A DNA stretch of 27,759 bases, from the NCBI GenBank assembly GCA_938028745.1, contig CALIZL010000058.1:1-27759 (forward strand). The letters run 5' to 3'. A program made the position numbers and the translations under genes. The notes beneath the pieces are model-generated. The model worked only from the letters and a program-made list of their open reading frames with translations, ran no database searches and was not told where the DNA came from. This DNA comes from an uncultured Prevotella sp. (GTDB lineage Bacteria; Bacteroidota; Bacteroidia; Bacteroidales; Bacteroidaceae). The first letter of the stretch is position 1. Every line of letters starts with the position of its first letter. Shown piece after piece: positions 8,201-16,147 of the stretch.

Positions 8201-8282
8201 AGAAATAGAAATATTTTTAGGAAACATTATACACAACGTTTCTAGGACAATCGACAGAAATAAAGCGAAAAAGAGAAGAAAC

Positions 8283-8318
8283 AAAAAGAGGAAATGTTTC
8301 TATTGACACTTCCTCTTT
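8283..8318 (-). terminator. Terminator of the tRNA-Asp gene
   Basis: AAAGAGGAA (minus strand, 8310-8318) pairs perfectly with TTCCTCTTT (8285-8293), and four more inner pairs are possible. TTTTTG follows the stem on the minus strand. It begins a few bases after the tRNA 3' end. Confidence 0.75.
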
Positions 8319-8321
8319 AAG

Positions 8322-8395
8322 CGGTGCGTACGAGATTCGAACTCGTGACCTCCTGCGTGACAGGCAGGCATTCTAACCTACTGAACTAACGCACC
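8322..8395 (-). tRNA. tRNA-Asp (anticodon GTC)
   Basis: A 74-base cloverleaf on the minus strand. The acceptor stem GGTGCGT pairs with ACGCACC, the discriminator base is G (usual for tRNA-Asp), the anticodon stem CCTGC/GCAGG encloses the loop CTGTCAC with anticodon GTC at 8359-8361, and the T arm ACGAG-TTCGAAT-CTCGT is canonical. CCA is not encoded. It has its own promoter and terminator. Confidence 0.96.
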
Positions 8396-8424
8396 TTGTT
8401 AAGCTACCGTTCTTAATTGCGGTG

Positions 8425-8454
8425 CAAAGGTAGACATAATTATTGAAACCGCAA
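8425..8454 (-). promoter_or_regulatory. Promoter of tRNA-Asp
   Basis: Minus-strand -33 TTG (8452-8454) and -7 TACCTTTG (8425-8432) with 19 bases between, about 30 bases before the mature tRNA 5' end. Confidence 0.65.
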
Positions 8455-8572
8455 AATGTTTATCATATTTTTTAAGTGCACATTTAAAAAATTAAAGCGG
8501 CAGAGGTTGCGTTGTTACCGCCATAACAGCAATTTTTTCGTTGCACATCTTCATCTTTCTAAAAGAAAATAT

Positions 8573-8580
8573 TACATTTG
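8573..8580 (+). promoter_or_regulatory. Promoter -7 box of the secreted hypothetical gene
   Basis: TACATTTG matches the -7 consensus; no convincing -33 element is at normal spacing. The resulting leader of about 100 bases contains a small hairpin GGGC-AAA-GCCC near 8599-8609. Confidence 0.4.
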
Positions 8581-8688
8581 CAAAGGCTACAAAGCAAAGG
8601 GCAAAGCCCTGACATTGCATTTCGACCTGCCAACTAAGAGACAAAACATAAACGCTGCCTCCATTTTATTCCACTAACGTTATATAAT

Positions 8689-9750
8689 ATGCGATTAACG
8701 ACAATAATAATTAATAGGAGATACCTAGTTTCTGCCTTAATGCTATTCGCCATGCTCGTCCACGTCTATTCCGCTGGTCTGATACCCTTAGACTTTATGA
8801 ACAGCAGGTACAGAACATCCCCATTATCGCTAACAGATGGGGAAAGCCCAATGTTACCTTTCTTCTCTGGAGAAACGCACACACAACTTTATACCGTCTA
8901 TTTCGTCGGTCGAACGGAAAAGGAGCGCAGTTTTTGGGACGTATACAACAAAGAAGGATTTTGGAAAGGGAAAGATAAAGATCGTATTGAACTATATGCC
9001 AAAAGCATTGAACGCCACATCAAGGTAAACGCAAAGCTATATAACGTGTTCGTTATCGCCTTAAACAAAGTCATGGTTAAGATGACAACGACAGACGAAT
9101 TCTCGCCCGACACAAACGCCGTTTATAAAACATACTTGCTAACAAACGGGGAATGGACAGAGGTAGACAGCTTTGAGATACAATGTACACCCAAGAATAC
9201 GGCGGCTTACCTTATGAGCGTGTTAGACAAAACAAGCAAAAACGGCAGTCTGATTTTGGGAGACAGCTTGGTGGCCGACCCTAATTTTTCGAGCCTAGTA
9301 AATGCTTCGTGTGCAGAAGGGCTCGGCGAATGCGTACTAGAAAAGCTGAAAACAAACTATAATCAGCTGTTTTCAAGCGGTGCAAGTGCTACCTTTAATA
9401 TAGATGCCACACATAAACTGCAATTCAAAACCTATCATAAAAAAGACGATGTAGAAATACATACCAAGCTCTACGCCCTGTTGTCAGCAAACAATCTGGT
9501 TTCAGACTCCATTCTATGTTACGAGTATTACAACAACGCCAATACGCTTTCGTGCTGCGAACAGCTATATTATATGGACATTAAGCAAGCTAAATTGTGG
9601 ACGGTTTGGCTAAACTATGATGAAGAAAGCGCAACGGCCGAAGAGGCAAACGCGTACACAATAGACTTAAAAACAAACCGTTTTAGGCGAGAAGACAATC
9701 GGAATGTACAAAGCAAGGACAAACAGCGACCAATTGATAATGACCACTGA
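8689..9750 (+). CDS. Secreted protein of unknown function
   Basis: A 353-residue protein I do not recognise. It begins with a basic N-terminus and a hydrophobic segment (about residues 12-28, ending HVYSAG), so a Sec signal peptide with cleavage near Ser28/Ala29 is likely; there is no lipobox. The rest is a mixed alpha/beta, soluble-looking chain with five cysteines after the signal and a hydrophilic, basic C-terminal tail. It is monocistronic, convergent with the GNAT gene at 9813, and preceded by a -7 box. Base composition is intermediate between core and accessory genes. A periplasmic or surface location is inferred only from the signal peptide. Confidence 0.75.
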   Translation: MRLTTIIINRRYLVSALMLFAMLVHVYSAGLIPLDFMNSRYRTSPLSLTDGESPMLPFFSGETHTQLYTVYFVGRTEKERSFWDVYNKEGFWKGKDKDRIELYAKSIERHIKVNAKLYNVFVIALNKVMVKMTTTDEFSPDTNAVYKTYLLTNGEWTEVDSFEIQCTPKNTAAYLMSVLDKTSKNGSLILGDSLVADPNFSSLVNASCAEGLGECVLEKLKTNYNQLFSSGASATFNIDATHKLQFKTYHKKDDVEIHTKLYALLSANNLVSDSILCYEYYNNANTLSCCEQLYYMDIKQAKLWTVWLNYDEESATAEEANAYTIDLKTNRFRREDNRNVQSKDKQRPIDNDH

Positions 9751-9812
9751 AACAACGCATTTTATCACAATGCCTGCTTAATAGCAATTTACCGAGAACC
9801 AAGAACTCGTTT

Positions 9813-10325
9813 TCACAAAAACAACTGCATCAAACAAGCATCCTTATACACGCCCTCTTTCAGCTGCAACCACTGTTTAAGCAGAGCCGTTTGCACAAAA
9901 CCTAGTTTCTCGAACAGTCGCAAACAGCTTTCGTTATCGCATTCGGCCACCAAGAACAGCTGGTGAAGGTGCAACGTTTGGCTAGCGTATGCCACAAGTT
10001 TTGTTAAAGCAGCCGTGGCATATCCCTTGTGGCGATGAGGTTTCATGATAACAATACCCACTTCGGCACGACTGTGTTGGGGCGAAAAGTTCATCAAATC
10101 AATGATGCCCACAGTTTCGCCTGCCTCGTCATCAATCATCATTCGCACCTGTTTGTCGGCATAAATGTCGTTAGTATTGGTCTCCACGTATTCGTGTAAG
10201 GCAAAACGCGAGTACGGAACGTTTGTTGCACTAACAGCCCAAAGTGCTTGATTGTTCTCTACTTTATAAAGCGTGTCGAGGTCTTCGGGTTCCATCGCAC
10301 GCAAGTTTACTATGGGATTGTTCAT
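9813..10325 (-). CDS. GNAT-family N-acetyltransferase
   Basis: A 170-residue acetyltransferase of the RimJ/RimL/SpeG-like type. The N-terminus VNLRAMEPEDLDTLYKVEN is typical. The acetyl-CoA loop reads PHRHKGYATAAL (96-107), and the C-terminal CLRLFEKLGFVQ completes the fold. Its substrate cannot be deduced. Its ATG overlaps the end of the glycosyltransferase gene by four bases, so it is translationally coupled as the last gene of the recR-side operon. Confidence 0.9.
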   Translation of the reverse strand: MNNPIVNLRAMEPEDLDTLYKVENNQALWAVSATNVPYSRFALHEYVETNTNDIYADKQVRMMIDDEAGETVGIIDLMNFSPQHSRAEVGIVIMKPHRHKGYATAALTKLVAYASQTLHLHQLFLVAECDNESCLRLFEKLGFVQTALLKQWLQLKEGVYKDACLMQLFL

Positions 10326-11512
10326 TTGATGATGTCGTTAGTGGTGATAAGCAATTGCGTTTCGGGGTTGAAAAGCCCAAGGGTGATGTTCTTTTGAGGG
10401 TGTTTCGACATGATTTCGAGAATGGTTTGATAGCTATACACACTGCTATCGTAAACCATTACGGTGGGTTGCGCAAGCGTTTCTGCGGCTGTGGCATGGC
10501 CCAAAGGCAGCGTTTGCTCGTTGGCCACGGTGCATTCCACGCTCAACCCCTTGCGTTTGGCCATCTGCTGGATAGCCAAACACGATGTCTGCGACCCGAA
10601 AAAACGATATGCAGGCTGCTGCTTTCGCCGTGGGCGTAAAGCCAATGCGCGGCGCAAAACACGCGTCTGGATGTTTAACAAGGCCGTTAACGCCTTGAAA
10701 TATATGGCCGCCTTGATGGGCAACGACACCCAAAAGCGCGTGTGCCGATAGTGTTTGCGAAAGAAGATAAGCATGGCTTGATAAAACACATGCACGTAAC
10801 GGAAAGACGACTTGTGGGTGCTTTCGCCCTTATAATGAAGTATTTGGCACGGCAAATACCAGTTTTCGTAACCTGCTTTGAGTATGCGGTAAGACAAGTC
10901 GATGTCTTCGCCATACATGAAATAGTCTTCATCTAGCAGCCCAACCTTGTCAAACGCCTCACACCTTACCATCATACACGCACCACTTATCACCTCGATG
11001 CGGGCAGGAGCATTCCACGGCAGATACGAAAGATAATACTTACCGAAACGTTTGCTCTGCGGGAAACGGGCGCAAAGGCCGGTCATCTTATAGAAAGACA
11101 CCATTGGCGAGGGCAAGCCACGGCGAGATTCCATCGCCTTTTGTCCGTCGGCACCGAGCATTTGCACGCCCATACCGCCAGCTTGCGGATGTTCGTCCAT
11201 AAAGCTTAGCATCGTTTGTATGGTGTTTTCGGCCACAAAGGTATCGGGATTGAGCAACAGCACATACTGGCTTTGGCTCTGTTTGATGGCCACATTGTTG
11301 GCGTAGGCAAAGCCATAGTTGTGCATGCAGGCAATGATGTTTACCTGGGGAAACCGCTCTTGCAGGTATTCCACCGACCCATCGTGCGAATGATTGTCAA
11401 CCACATACACCTCGGCATCCACGTCTGCCAAGGCTTTGCGAAGTGAATGCAGGCATTGCTCTACATAAAACTTCACGTTATAGTTAACGATAATCACCGT
11501 AAGTTTAGGCAT
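10322..11512 (-). CDS. Family 2 glycosyltransferase (WbbL/rhamnosyltransferase-like)
   Basis: A 396-residue GT-A-fold glycosyltransferase. Nucleotide-sugar binding is indicated by VVDNHSHDGS (38-47) and the metal-binding LLLNPD (85-90, in place of DxD); the catalytic region has SGACMMVR and YGEDIDLSYR (200-209), followed by HYKGES. The C-terminal third carries a hydrophobic stretch (about 260-285), then a basic segment and a soluble tail of unknown role. It probably transfers a sugar to a cell-surface polysaccharide on the cytoplasmic side of the membrane. It overlaps the membrane-protein gene upstream by eight bases and the GNAT gene downstream by four, so all three are coupled. Confidence 0.9.
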   Translation of the reverse strand: MPKLTVIIVNYNVKFYVEQCLHSLRKALADVDAEVYVVDNHSHDGSVEYLQERFPQVNIIACMHNYGFAYANNVAIKQSQSQYVLLLNPDTFVAENTIQTMLSFMDEHPQAGGMGVQMLGADGQKAMESRRGLPSPMVSFYKMTGLCARFPQSKRFGKYYLSYLPWNAPARIEVISGACMMVRCEAFDKVGLLDEDYFMYGEDIDLSYRILKAGYENWYLPCQILHYKGESTHKSSFRYVHVFYQAMLIFFRKHYRHTRFWVSLPIKAAIYFKALTALLNIQTRVLRRALALRPRRKQQPAYRFFGSQTSCLAIQQMAKRKGLSVECTVANEQTLPLGHATAAETLAQPTVMVYDSSVYSYQTILEIMSKHPQKNITLGLFNPETQLLITTNDIIK

Positions 11513-11939
11513 TTTCGGAGCTGTTGTCGTTGGTTTGCAAACTGGCTTTCTCGCGTTCGTAGCGATTACGCGTTGGCATTACGAAGAGTAAGCAGAGAAA
11601 AAGGATTATGGCCATGTAGCCAAAGGGTACACCCATGAAGGCGTAATAGGCAAAGGTGTTGAGCAACAAAGGCAAGCCCAACAGCAGAATGCGCAAAATG
11701 GCACGACAATCGTAACTCATCCTGCCTGTGTTAGAATGCCCTGGACGAACCAAACGGAATGCCACAGGGATAGCACAAAGCGAAAGCAGTTCGAGAATTG
11801 CGGTGCAAAGGAAGTCGGCCGAGCGGTTGTCGGCCCACCATCCGCCTATCAACATGTTGGTTTCAAACAGCAAAGCTGCCAATAACGACAACCCAATGCA
11901 GGTGTAAAAAATGATATTGAGCGTTTGTTGGGGTTTCAT
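11505..11939 (-). CDS. Small four-helix membrane protein
   Basis: A 144-residue protein from the start MKPQQTLNIIFY. Four hydrophobic segments (about 8-26, 43-62, 81-100, 103-121) predict an inner-membrane protein; the C-terminal tail is polar. No known domain is recognised. A longer reading frame begins at 12002, but its extra 21 residues are encoded by the intergenic repeat (THELTNSRTHELKNS) and should not be accepted. It lies between recR and the glycosyltransferase gene and overlaps the latter by eight bases, which suggests a linked envelope function. Confidence 0.82.
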   Translation of the reverse strand: MKPQQTLNIIFYTCIGLSLLAALLFETNMLIGGWWADNRSADFLCTAILELLSLCAIPVAFRLVRPGHSNTGRMSYDCRAILRILLLGLPLLLNTFAYYAFMGVPFGYMAIILFLCLLFVMPTRNRYEREKASLQTNDNSSENA

Positions 11940-11944
11940 ATTGT

Positions 11945-12024
11945 TTGAGTTTTTGAGTTCATGAGTTCGTGAGTTTGTAAGTTCATGAGTTTGTAAACTC
12001 ATAACCTCACGAACTTACAAACTC
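11945..12024. repeat. GAGTTYRTRAGTT-type repeat with a long inverted repeat
   Basis: Between recR and the membrane-protein gene, 10-12-base units such as GAGTTCATGAGTTCGTGA are repeated. 11971-11989 (GAGTTTGTAAGTTCATGAG) and 12006-12024 are inverted copies differing at one base, with a 16-base loop. In the minus-strand transcript the difference is a G-U pair, so a 19-base-pair hairpin could form between the two cistrons. The word is the reverse complement of the 22.6-kb tandem repeat family. Confidence 0.75.
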
Positions 12025-12039
12025 AGAAACCTCAACCTT

Positions 12040-12654
12040 CTACGTTTCTCCTATTGATATTCTGTTGATAATAGAGCGGCCAAGCGTCACCTCATCAGTA
12101 TATTCTATCTCGTCGCCCACAGAGATGCCACGGGCAATAACGCTCGTCTTCACCTTGTAAGGGGCAATCTTTCGCGAGATATAATAGTTGGTGGTGTCGC
12201 CTTCCATCGTGCTACTCAGTGCCAATATCACTTCGTTCACCCCGCCTTTTGCCACTCGTTCAACCAAAGAATTAATCTCAATGTCGTTCGGTCCCACACC
12301 ATCCATAGGCGAAATAACGCCTCCTAACACATGATATAGGCCGTTGTATTGCTGCGTATTCTCAATGGCCATCACGTCCTGGATGTTTTCCACCACACAA
12401 ATGGTGGCCGCATCGCGACGTGGATTGGCGCAGATGGCACACGTTTCGGTGTCGCTGATGTTGTGGCAAAGCTGGCAATACTTAATGTCTTTACGCACTT
12501 TGAGGATGGATGAGGAAAAAGACTCCACGTCCTCAACGCGTGTTTTCAGCAAATGCAGCACCAGCCGAAGGGCCGTTTTGCGGCCAATGCCTGGTAGCCT
12601 ACTAAATTCGGCCACCGCTTTTTCTAAGAGGGCAGAGGGATATTGTTGTTCCAT
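12040..12654 (-). CDS. recR: Recombination mediator protein RecR
   Basis: A 204-residue DNA repair protein that works with RecF and RecO to load RecA on gapped DNA. The helix-hairpin-helix is at about 8-35 (FSRLPGIGRKTALRL), the zinc finger has Cys60, Cys63, Cys72 and Cys75 (CQLC, CAIC), and the Toprim domain begins at ATICVVENIQDV and continues to about residue 175. Length is standard. It lies downstream of the pseudoprotease-TPR gene and recN on the same strand. Confidence 0.97.
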   Translation of the reverse strand: MEQQYPSALLEKAVAEFSRLPGIGRKTALRLVLHLLKTRVEDVESFSSSILKVRKDIKYCQLCHNISDTETCAICANPRRDAATICVVENIQDVMAIENTQQYNGLYHVLGGVISPMDGVGPNDIEINSLVERVAKGGVNEVILALSSTMEGDTTNYYISRKIAPYKVKTSVIARGISVGDEIEYTDEVTLGRSIINRISIGET

Positions 12655-12811
12655 TATGCGATGAGTGACTGCAACTGATGCAGCCCAAGGGTTGTTCGTT
12701 GGGTGCGAAAGGGCCTATGGCAAGGCATTCTTCGTGCAGATGCACATAGGCAAGAAAAACCATTAGGCTACTGCCTGTTGGGGTTTTACCCGCCCCAAGC
12801 CACGTTCGTTT

Positions 12812-14464
12812 CTACTTATACTTCTTTATCAGGTCGTCGGCCCGTGTGTCGCCCAGTTCCTTAGCCTTGTTCAATGCAGCCAGACCTTCATTTTTTTTGT
12901 TGTCGTTTACCAAGGCCAAGCCCTTAATGAGGTAAAGATCGGGATAATTGGGAGCAATGCGCAAGCCCAAGTCGGCCGTAGCAACGGCGTCTTCTTTTTG
13001 GTTAACGCGCAACTGCAATTGGGCTAACTCGGCATAGTAGGTGGGCTCTGCGCGATTAAGAACAATGGCGTGGGCAAAGTCGTTCAACGCCTGTTGAAAC
13101 TGACGTAACTGCACTTCGCACAAGGCGCGCGTATAATAGAAGTCGTGCGAGGCACGCCCCAACATCAAGCTATCATAGCGATTATAGTCTGCTATTGCCT
13201 TCTTGTATTGCTGTGCACCATGCAAAGCCGTACCCCGAGCCAACACGTAAGGGGCAGAAAGGTTGGCATCTTGCGCTGTTACGGCACTGTCGAGCAAGGT
13301 TAAAATCTCCGCGAAGGGTGCTTTTAGCTGTTGTTTGCACTGCGCTGCCTCGTAAAACAGTTCGCCATTGCGAAGGTTGGTCTTCGTCAGAGCCATAAAC
13401 TGCTCGTAAGCCTTGGCGTATTCGCCCTTGAAATAGACGATTTGTGCCTCCAAATGTTTGTACAAAGGTAATGGGTTAAGGGCGTAGGCCTTGTTTGTTT
13501 CGGCCAATGCAAGGTCTAAGTTCCATTGCGGATAAGGCATGTTGGCCTGCTTAATCTCCTTCTGATAGATAAGTTTGGCTAGGTTATAATGTGCCTCGTC
13601 TTTCTTGTCGGCCATGCTTAAAGCCGTCTGCATGGTGGCGTTGGCCTTGCCAAAGTCGTTTTGGGCGAGGTAAAACTCGGCCTTCGAGACATATCCTTCA
13701 ACCGACTTAGGGAACTTATGGATAAAGTCTTCCACATAGCGCAGGTAGCGCGAGGGTGACGTTTGCCCAGCTTCGAGCATCAGCATAAGTAAGGCTTGGT
13801 CTTGCTTATCGGGCAAGGCCATACGTATGGTGGTTTGCTTTAAGATGGGTTCGTTTACCGACAAGCCCGTGGTTTTAAAGGTTTCGGCCAGACGAACGTC
13901 AACAGAATTGTAGTCGCCGCTGAGCTTGGAGTGCTGCAACAAGCCCATAACCTCGCCTTTTTCGTTGGTTACAGGACAGCCTACGTGTAGGCTCTCGGGT
14001 TGTCCGTCATACTGATAGAAGTAACAATCGGTCATAAACGGCTCGGCCTTCTTCACTTTCAATGCGCTTGTTTGCGCTCTTCCTGTGGAATACTGCACAA
14101 GCCAAGCACGCGCCCCCACAGCCATTTGGGTTTTAGCGGCAGGTGCGGGCGTGGTAATGGCGTTAACCTTAAATTTACAAAGGTCGTAAACTTCGCTTGC
14201 ACCATATATTACATCCACGGTGTGCTTATTGCCATTGGCATCAATCACGATGGCACTGTCGGCCCCAACAAAGGGTGCCCATGTGCTCACGGCCTCGCCA
14301 TTAGTCCCCACAAACACGCCCCTACCTGAGGCAAGGAGACTTCCGTCTTTCTTAAATGTGGTGAGACTGAACACCGATTTCAAAACTTTCTGCACATTAG
14401 CCGACTGTGCTTGCGCACCGATGGCAAAGCATGTGAAGAGCAAGGATAAGAAAACTGATTTCAT
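12812..14464 (-). CDS. Exported pseudoprotease with TPR domain
   Basis: A 550-residue protein with a signal peptide (cleavage near AQA|QSA, residues 18-20). Residues about 25-200 have a trypsin-like (chymotrypsin-fold) layout: GRGVFVGTNGEAVSTWAPF, then EVYDLCKFKV, then VGCPVTNEKGEVMGL. The triad is broken: the position of the catalytic His is Trp62 (STWAPF instead of a TNHHV-like string) and the GxSGGP serine is replaced by Val161 (HVGCPV). Only Asp94 remains. Residues about 230-550 hold several tetratricopeptide repeats (for example 405-510). The protein is probably a periplasmic scaffold, not a protease. It starts 20 bases after recN and is likely co-transcribed. Confidence 0.85.
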   Translation of the reverse strand: MKSVFLSLLFTCFAIGAQAQSANVQKVLKSVFSLTTFKKDGSLLASGRGVFVGTNGEAVSTWAPFVGADSAIVIDANGNKHTVDVIYGASEVYDLCKFKVNAITTPAPAAKTQMAVGARAWLVQYSTGRAQTSALKVKKAEPFMTDCYFYQYDGQPESLHVGCPVTNEKGEVMGLLQHSKLSGDYNSVDVRLAETFKTTGLSVNEPILKQTTIRMALPDKQDQALLMLMLEAGQTSPSRYLRYVEDFIHKFPKSVEGYVSKAEFYLAQNDFGKANATMQTALSMADKKDEAHYNLAKLIYQKEIKQANMPYPQWNLDLALAETNKAYALNPLPLYKHLEAQIVYFKGEYAKAYEQFMALTKTNLRNGELFYEAAQCKQQLKAPFAEILTLLDSAVTAQDANLSAPYVLARGTALHGAQQYKKAIADYNRYDSLMLGRASHDFYYTRALCEVQLRQFQQALNDFAHAIVLNRAEPTYYAELAQLQLRVNQKEDAVATADLGLRIAPNYPDLYLIKGLALVNDNKKNEGLAALNKAKELGDTRADDLIKKYK

Positions 14465-14484
14465 ATATTACTGTTTCTGTATTT

Positions 14485-16146
14485 TTATTGTATGCCAAGC
14501 AGTGTCTTGGCGTTGTCTATGGCCGCGGCCGATACGTCGCTACCGCTCAACATCTTGGCTATTTCGCCAACACGTTCGCTTGGGTTGAGCAGGCTCATGT
14601 GGCTCACCGTGCCTTGGTCGGTCTCTTCTTTCGACACCATATAATGGGTTGTACCCAGCGCGGCAATCTGCGGTAAATGGGTAATGGCAATCACCTGCCT
14701 ATCTGTCTTGCCCATGTCGGCCATGATATTGGCCATCTTTTCGGCCACTCTTCCACTAACGCCTGTGTCTATTTCGTCGAAGATAATGGTGGGCAACTTA
14801 ACCGCATTGCTTATCATCGCCTTCAACGAGAGCATCACACGGGCCACTTCTCCACCCGATGCCACCTGACTTACGGGCTGTAAAGCCGTGTTGGTGTTGG
14901 CACTGAAAAGGAAAGAAACCTTGTCGCAGCCGTTGGGCGACAGCTCTTTGGCACTCAACGCTATCTTGAACTGCACCTTGGGGATGCCCAATTCCATCAG
15001 CATAGACTGCAATTGCTGCTCAATCTGCTGTGCCTTTTCTTGACGAATGGCGGTTAGTTTTGCGGCTTTCTCGGTGCAAATGGCCAACATCTGCTCCTTC
15101 TTCTTGCTCATTTCTTCCAAATCGGCGTCGCCGTTGTCGATGTGTTGCAGCTGTTGCTTTATGTCGTTGTGCATGGCGATAAGCTCGGCCACGCTATCTA
15201 GTCGGTATTTCTTTTCAAGCGAATAGATGATGTTCAGCCGTTGGGTTATCTCTTCAAGGCGTTGCGGGTCGAAGTCTACGTCCTCTACCTGCGAACCCAA
15301 GTCTTGGGCAATGTCTTTCAGTTCGACATAACAGTTATCCAGTCGTTCGGCCAATTCTTTTACGTTGGGATATATGTCTTCAATGTCGTGCAGCTTGCCA
15401 ACATAGGTATGCAAGCTGCCAAGCATGCTATTGCTTTCGCCATCGATGCCTTCAACAGCTTGATAAAGTGCCGCCTTAATGTCTTCGGCATGCGACATTA
15501 TTTCCGATTCCTGCTCCAAACTTTCCTGCTGACCGTCTTCTAGCTTGGCCTCTTCCAACTCGGCGTGCTGAAAACGCAGGTAGTCTTCGCGTTCTTTGTT
15601 GCCACTGATAAGTTCTTCCAGCTGTCGTAGTTCTTTCTCTGCTGCCTTATATTTATCGTATGCCTCGGCGTACTCGGCAAGTTGAGCTGAGTTTTGGGCG
15701 ATGAGGTCGATAACGTTAAGCTGAAAATCTTCCTTATTGAGCAACAGATTTTGGTGCTGACTGTGAATGTCGATGAGGCGTTCGCCCAACTCTTTGACCA
15801 ACGCTAGCGGCGCAGGAGCATCGTTAATGAAGGCACGACTCTTACCCGAAACGTTTATCTCGCGGCGAATGATGCAGTCGTTGGCGTCATAGTCTAGGTC
15901 GTTCTGCTCGAAAAAAGGCTCTAACCCATAGTGGGCGATGTTGAAATGCGCCTCAACGGTGCACTTCTCGGCTCCGTGCTTAATGCTTTTCACGTCGGCT
16001 CGCTGCCCCATAACCAGTCCAAGTGCACCAAGTATGATGCTCTTTCCTGCTCCCGTTTCGCCTGTTATCACCGAAAAGCCCGAACGAAAGTCCATGTCTA
16101 GCTCGTCGATAAGTGCGAAATTCTTAATATATAGTTGTGTTAGCAT
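14485..16146 (-). CDS. recN: DNA repair protein RecN
   Basis: A 553-residue SMC-like ATPase for double-strand break repair. It has Walker A GETGAGKS (29-36), long central coiled-coil stretches (about 155-385, rich in Glu, Lys, Leu and Gln), an ABC signature VASGGEVARVMLSLKAM, and a Walker B motif TIIFDEIDTG with Asp457/Glu458. Length and domain order match the family. Its start is one base after the stop codon of the DUF4835 gene, so the two are tightly coupled. Confidence 0.97.
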   Translation of the reverse strand: MLTQLYIKNFALIDELDMDFRSGFSVITGETGAGKSIILGALGLVMGQRADVKSIKHGAEKCTVEAHFNIAHYGLEPFFEQNDLDYDANDCIIRREINVSGKSRAFINDAPAPLALVKELGERLIDIHSQHQNLLLNKEDFQLNVIDLIAQNSAQLAEYAEAYDKYKAAEKELRQLEELISGNKEREDYLRFQHAELEEAKLEDGQQESLEQESEIMSHAEDIKAALYQAVEGIDGESNSMLGSLHTYVGKLHDIEDIYPNVKELAERLDNCYVELKDIAQDLGSQVEDVDFDPQRLEEITQRLNIIYSLEKKYRLDSVAELIAMHNDIKQQLQHIDNGDADLEEMSKKKEQMLAICTEKAAKLTAIRQEKAQQIEQQLQSMLMELGIPKVQFKIALSAKELSPNGCDKVSFLFSANTNTALQPVSQVASGGEVARVMLSLKAMISNAVKLPTIIFDEIDTGVSGRVAEKMANIMADMGKTDRQVIAITHLPQIAALGTTHYMVSKEETDQGTVSHMSLLNPSERVGEIAKMLSGSDVSAAAIDNAKTLLGIQ

Positions 16147-16147
16147 G

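Noticed and set aside
8456..8677. 73-codon frame upstream of the secreted protein gene
   Set aside because: It overlaps the tRNA promoter and the -7 box of the next gene, has no domain features and no plausible leader.
11940..12002. N-terminal extension of the membrane protein
   Set aside because: The 21 extra residues are encoded by the intergenic repeat; the start MKPQQTLN at 11939 precedes the first membrane helix directly.
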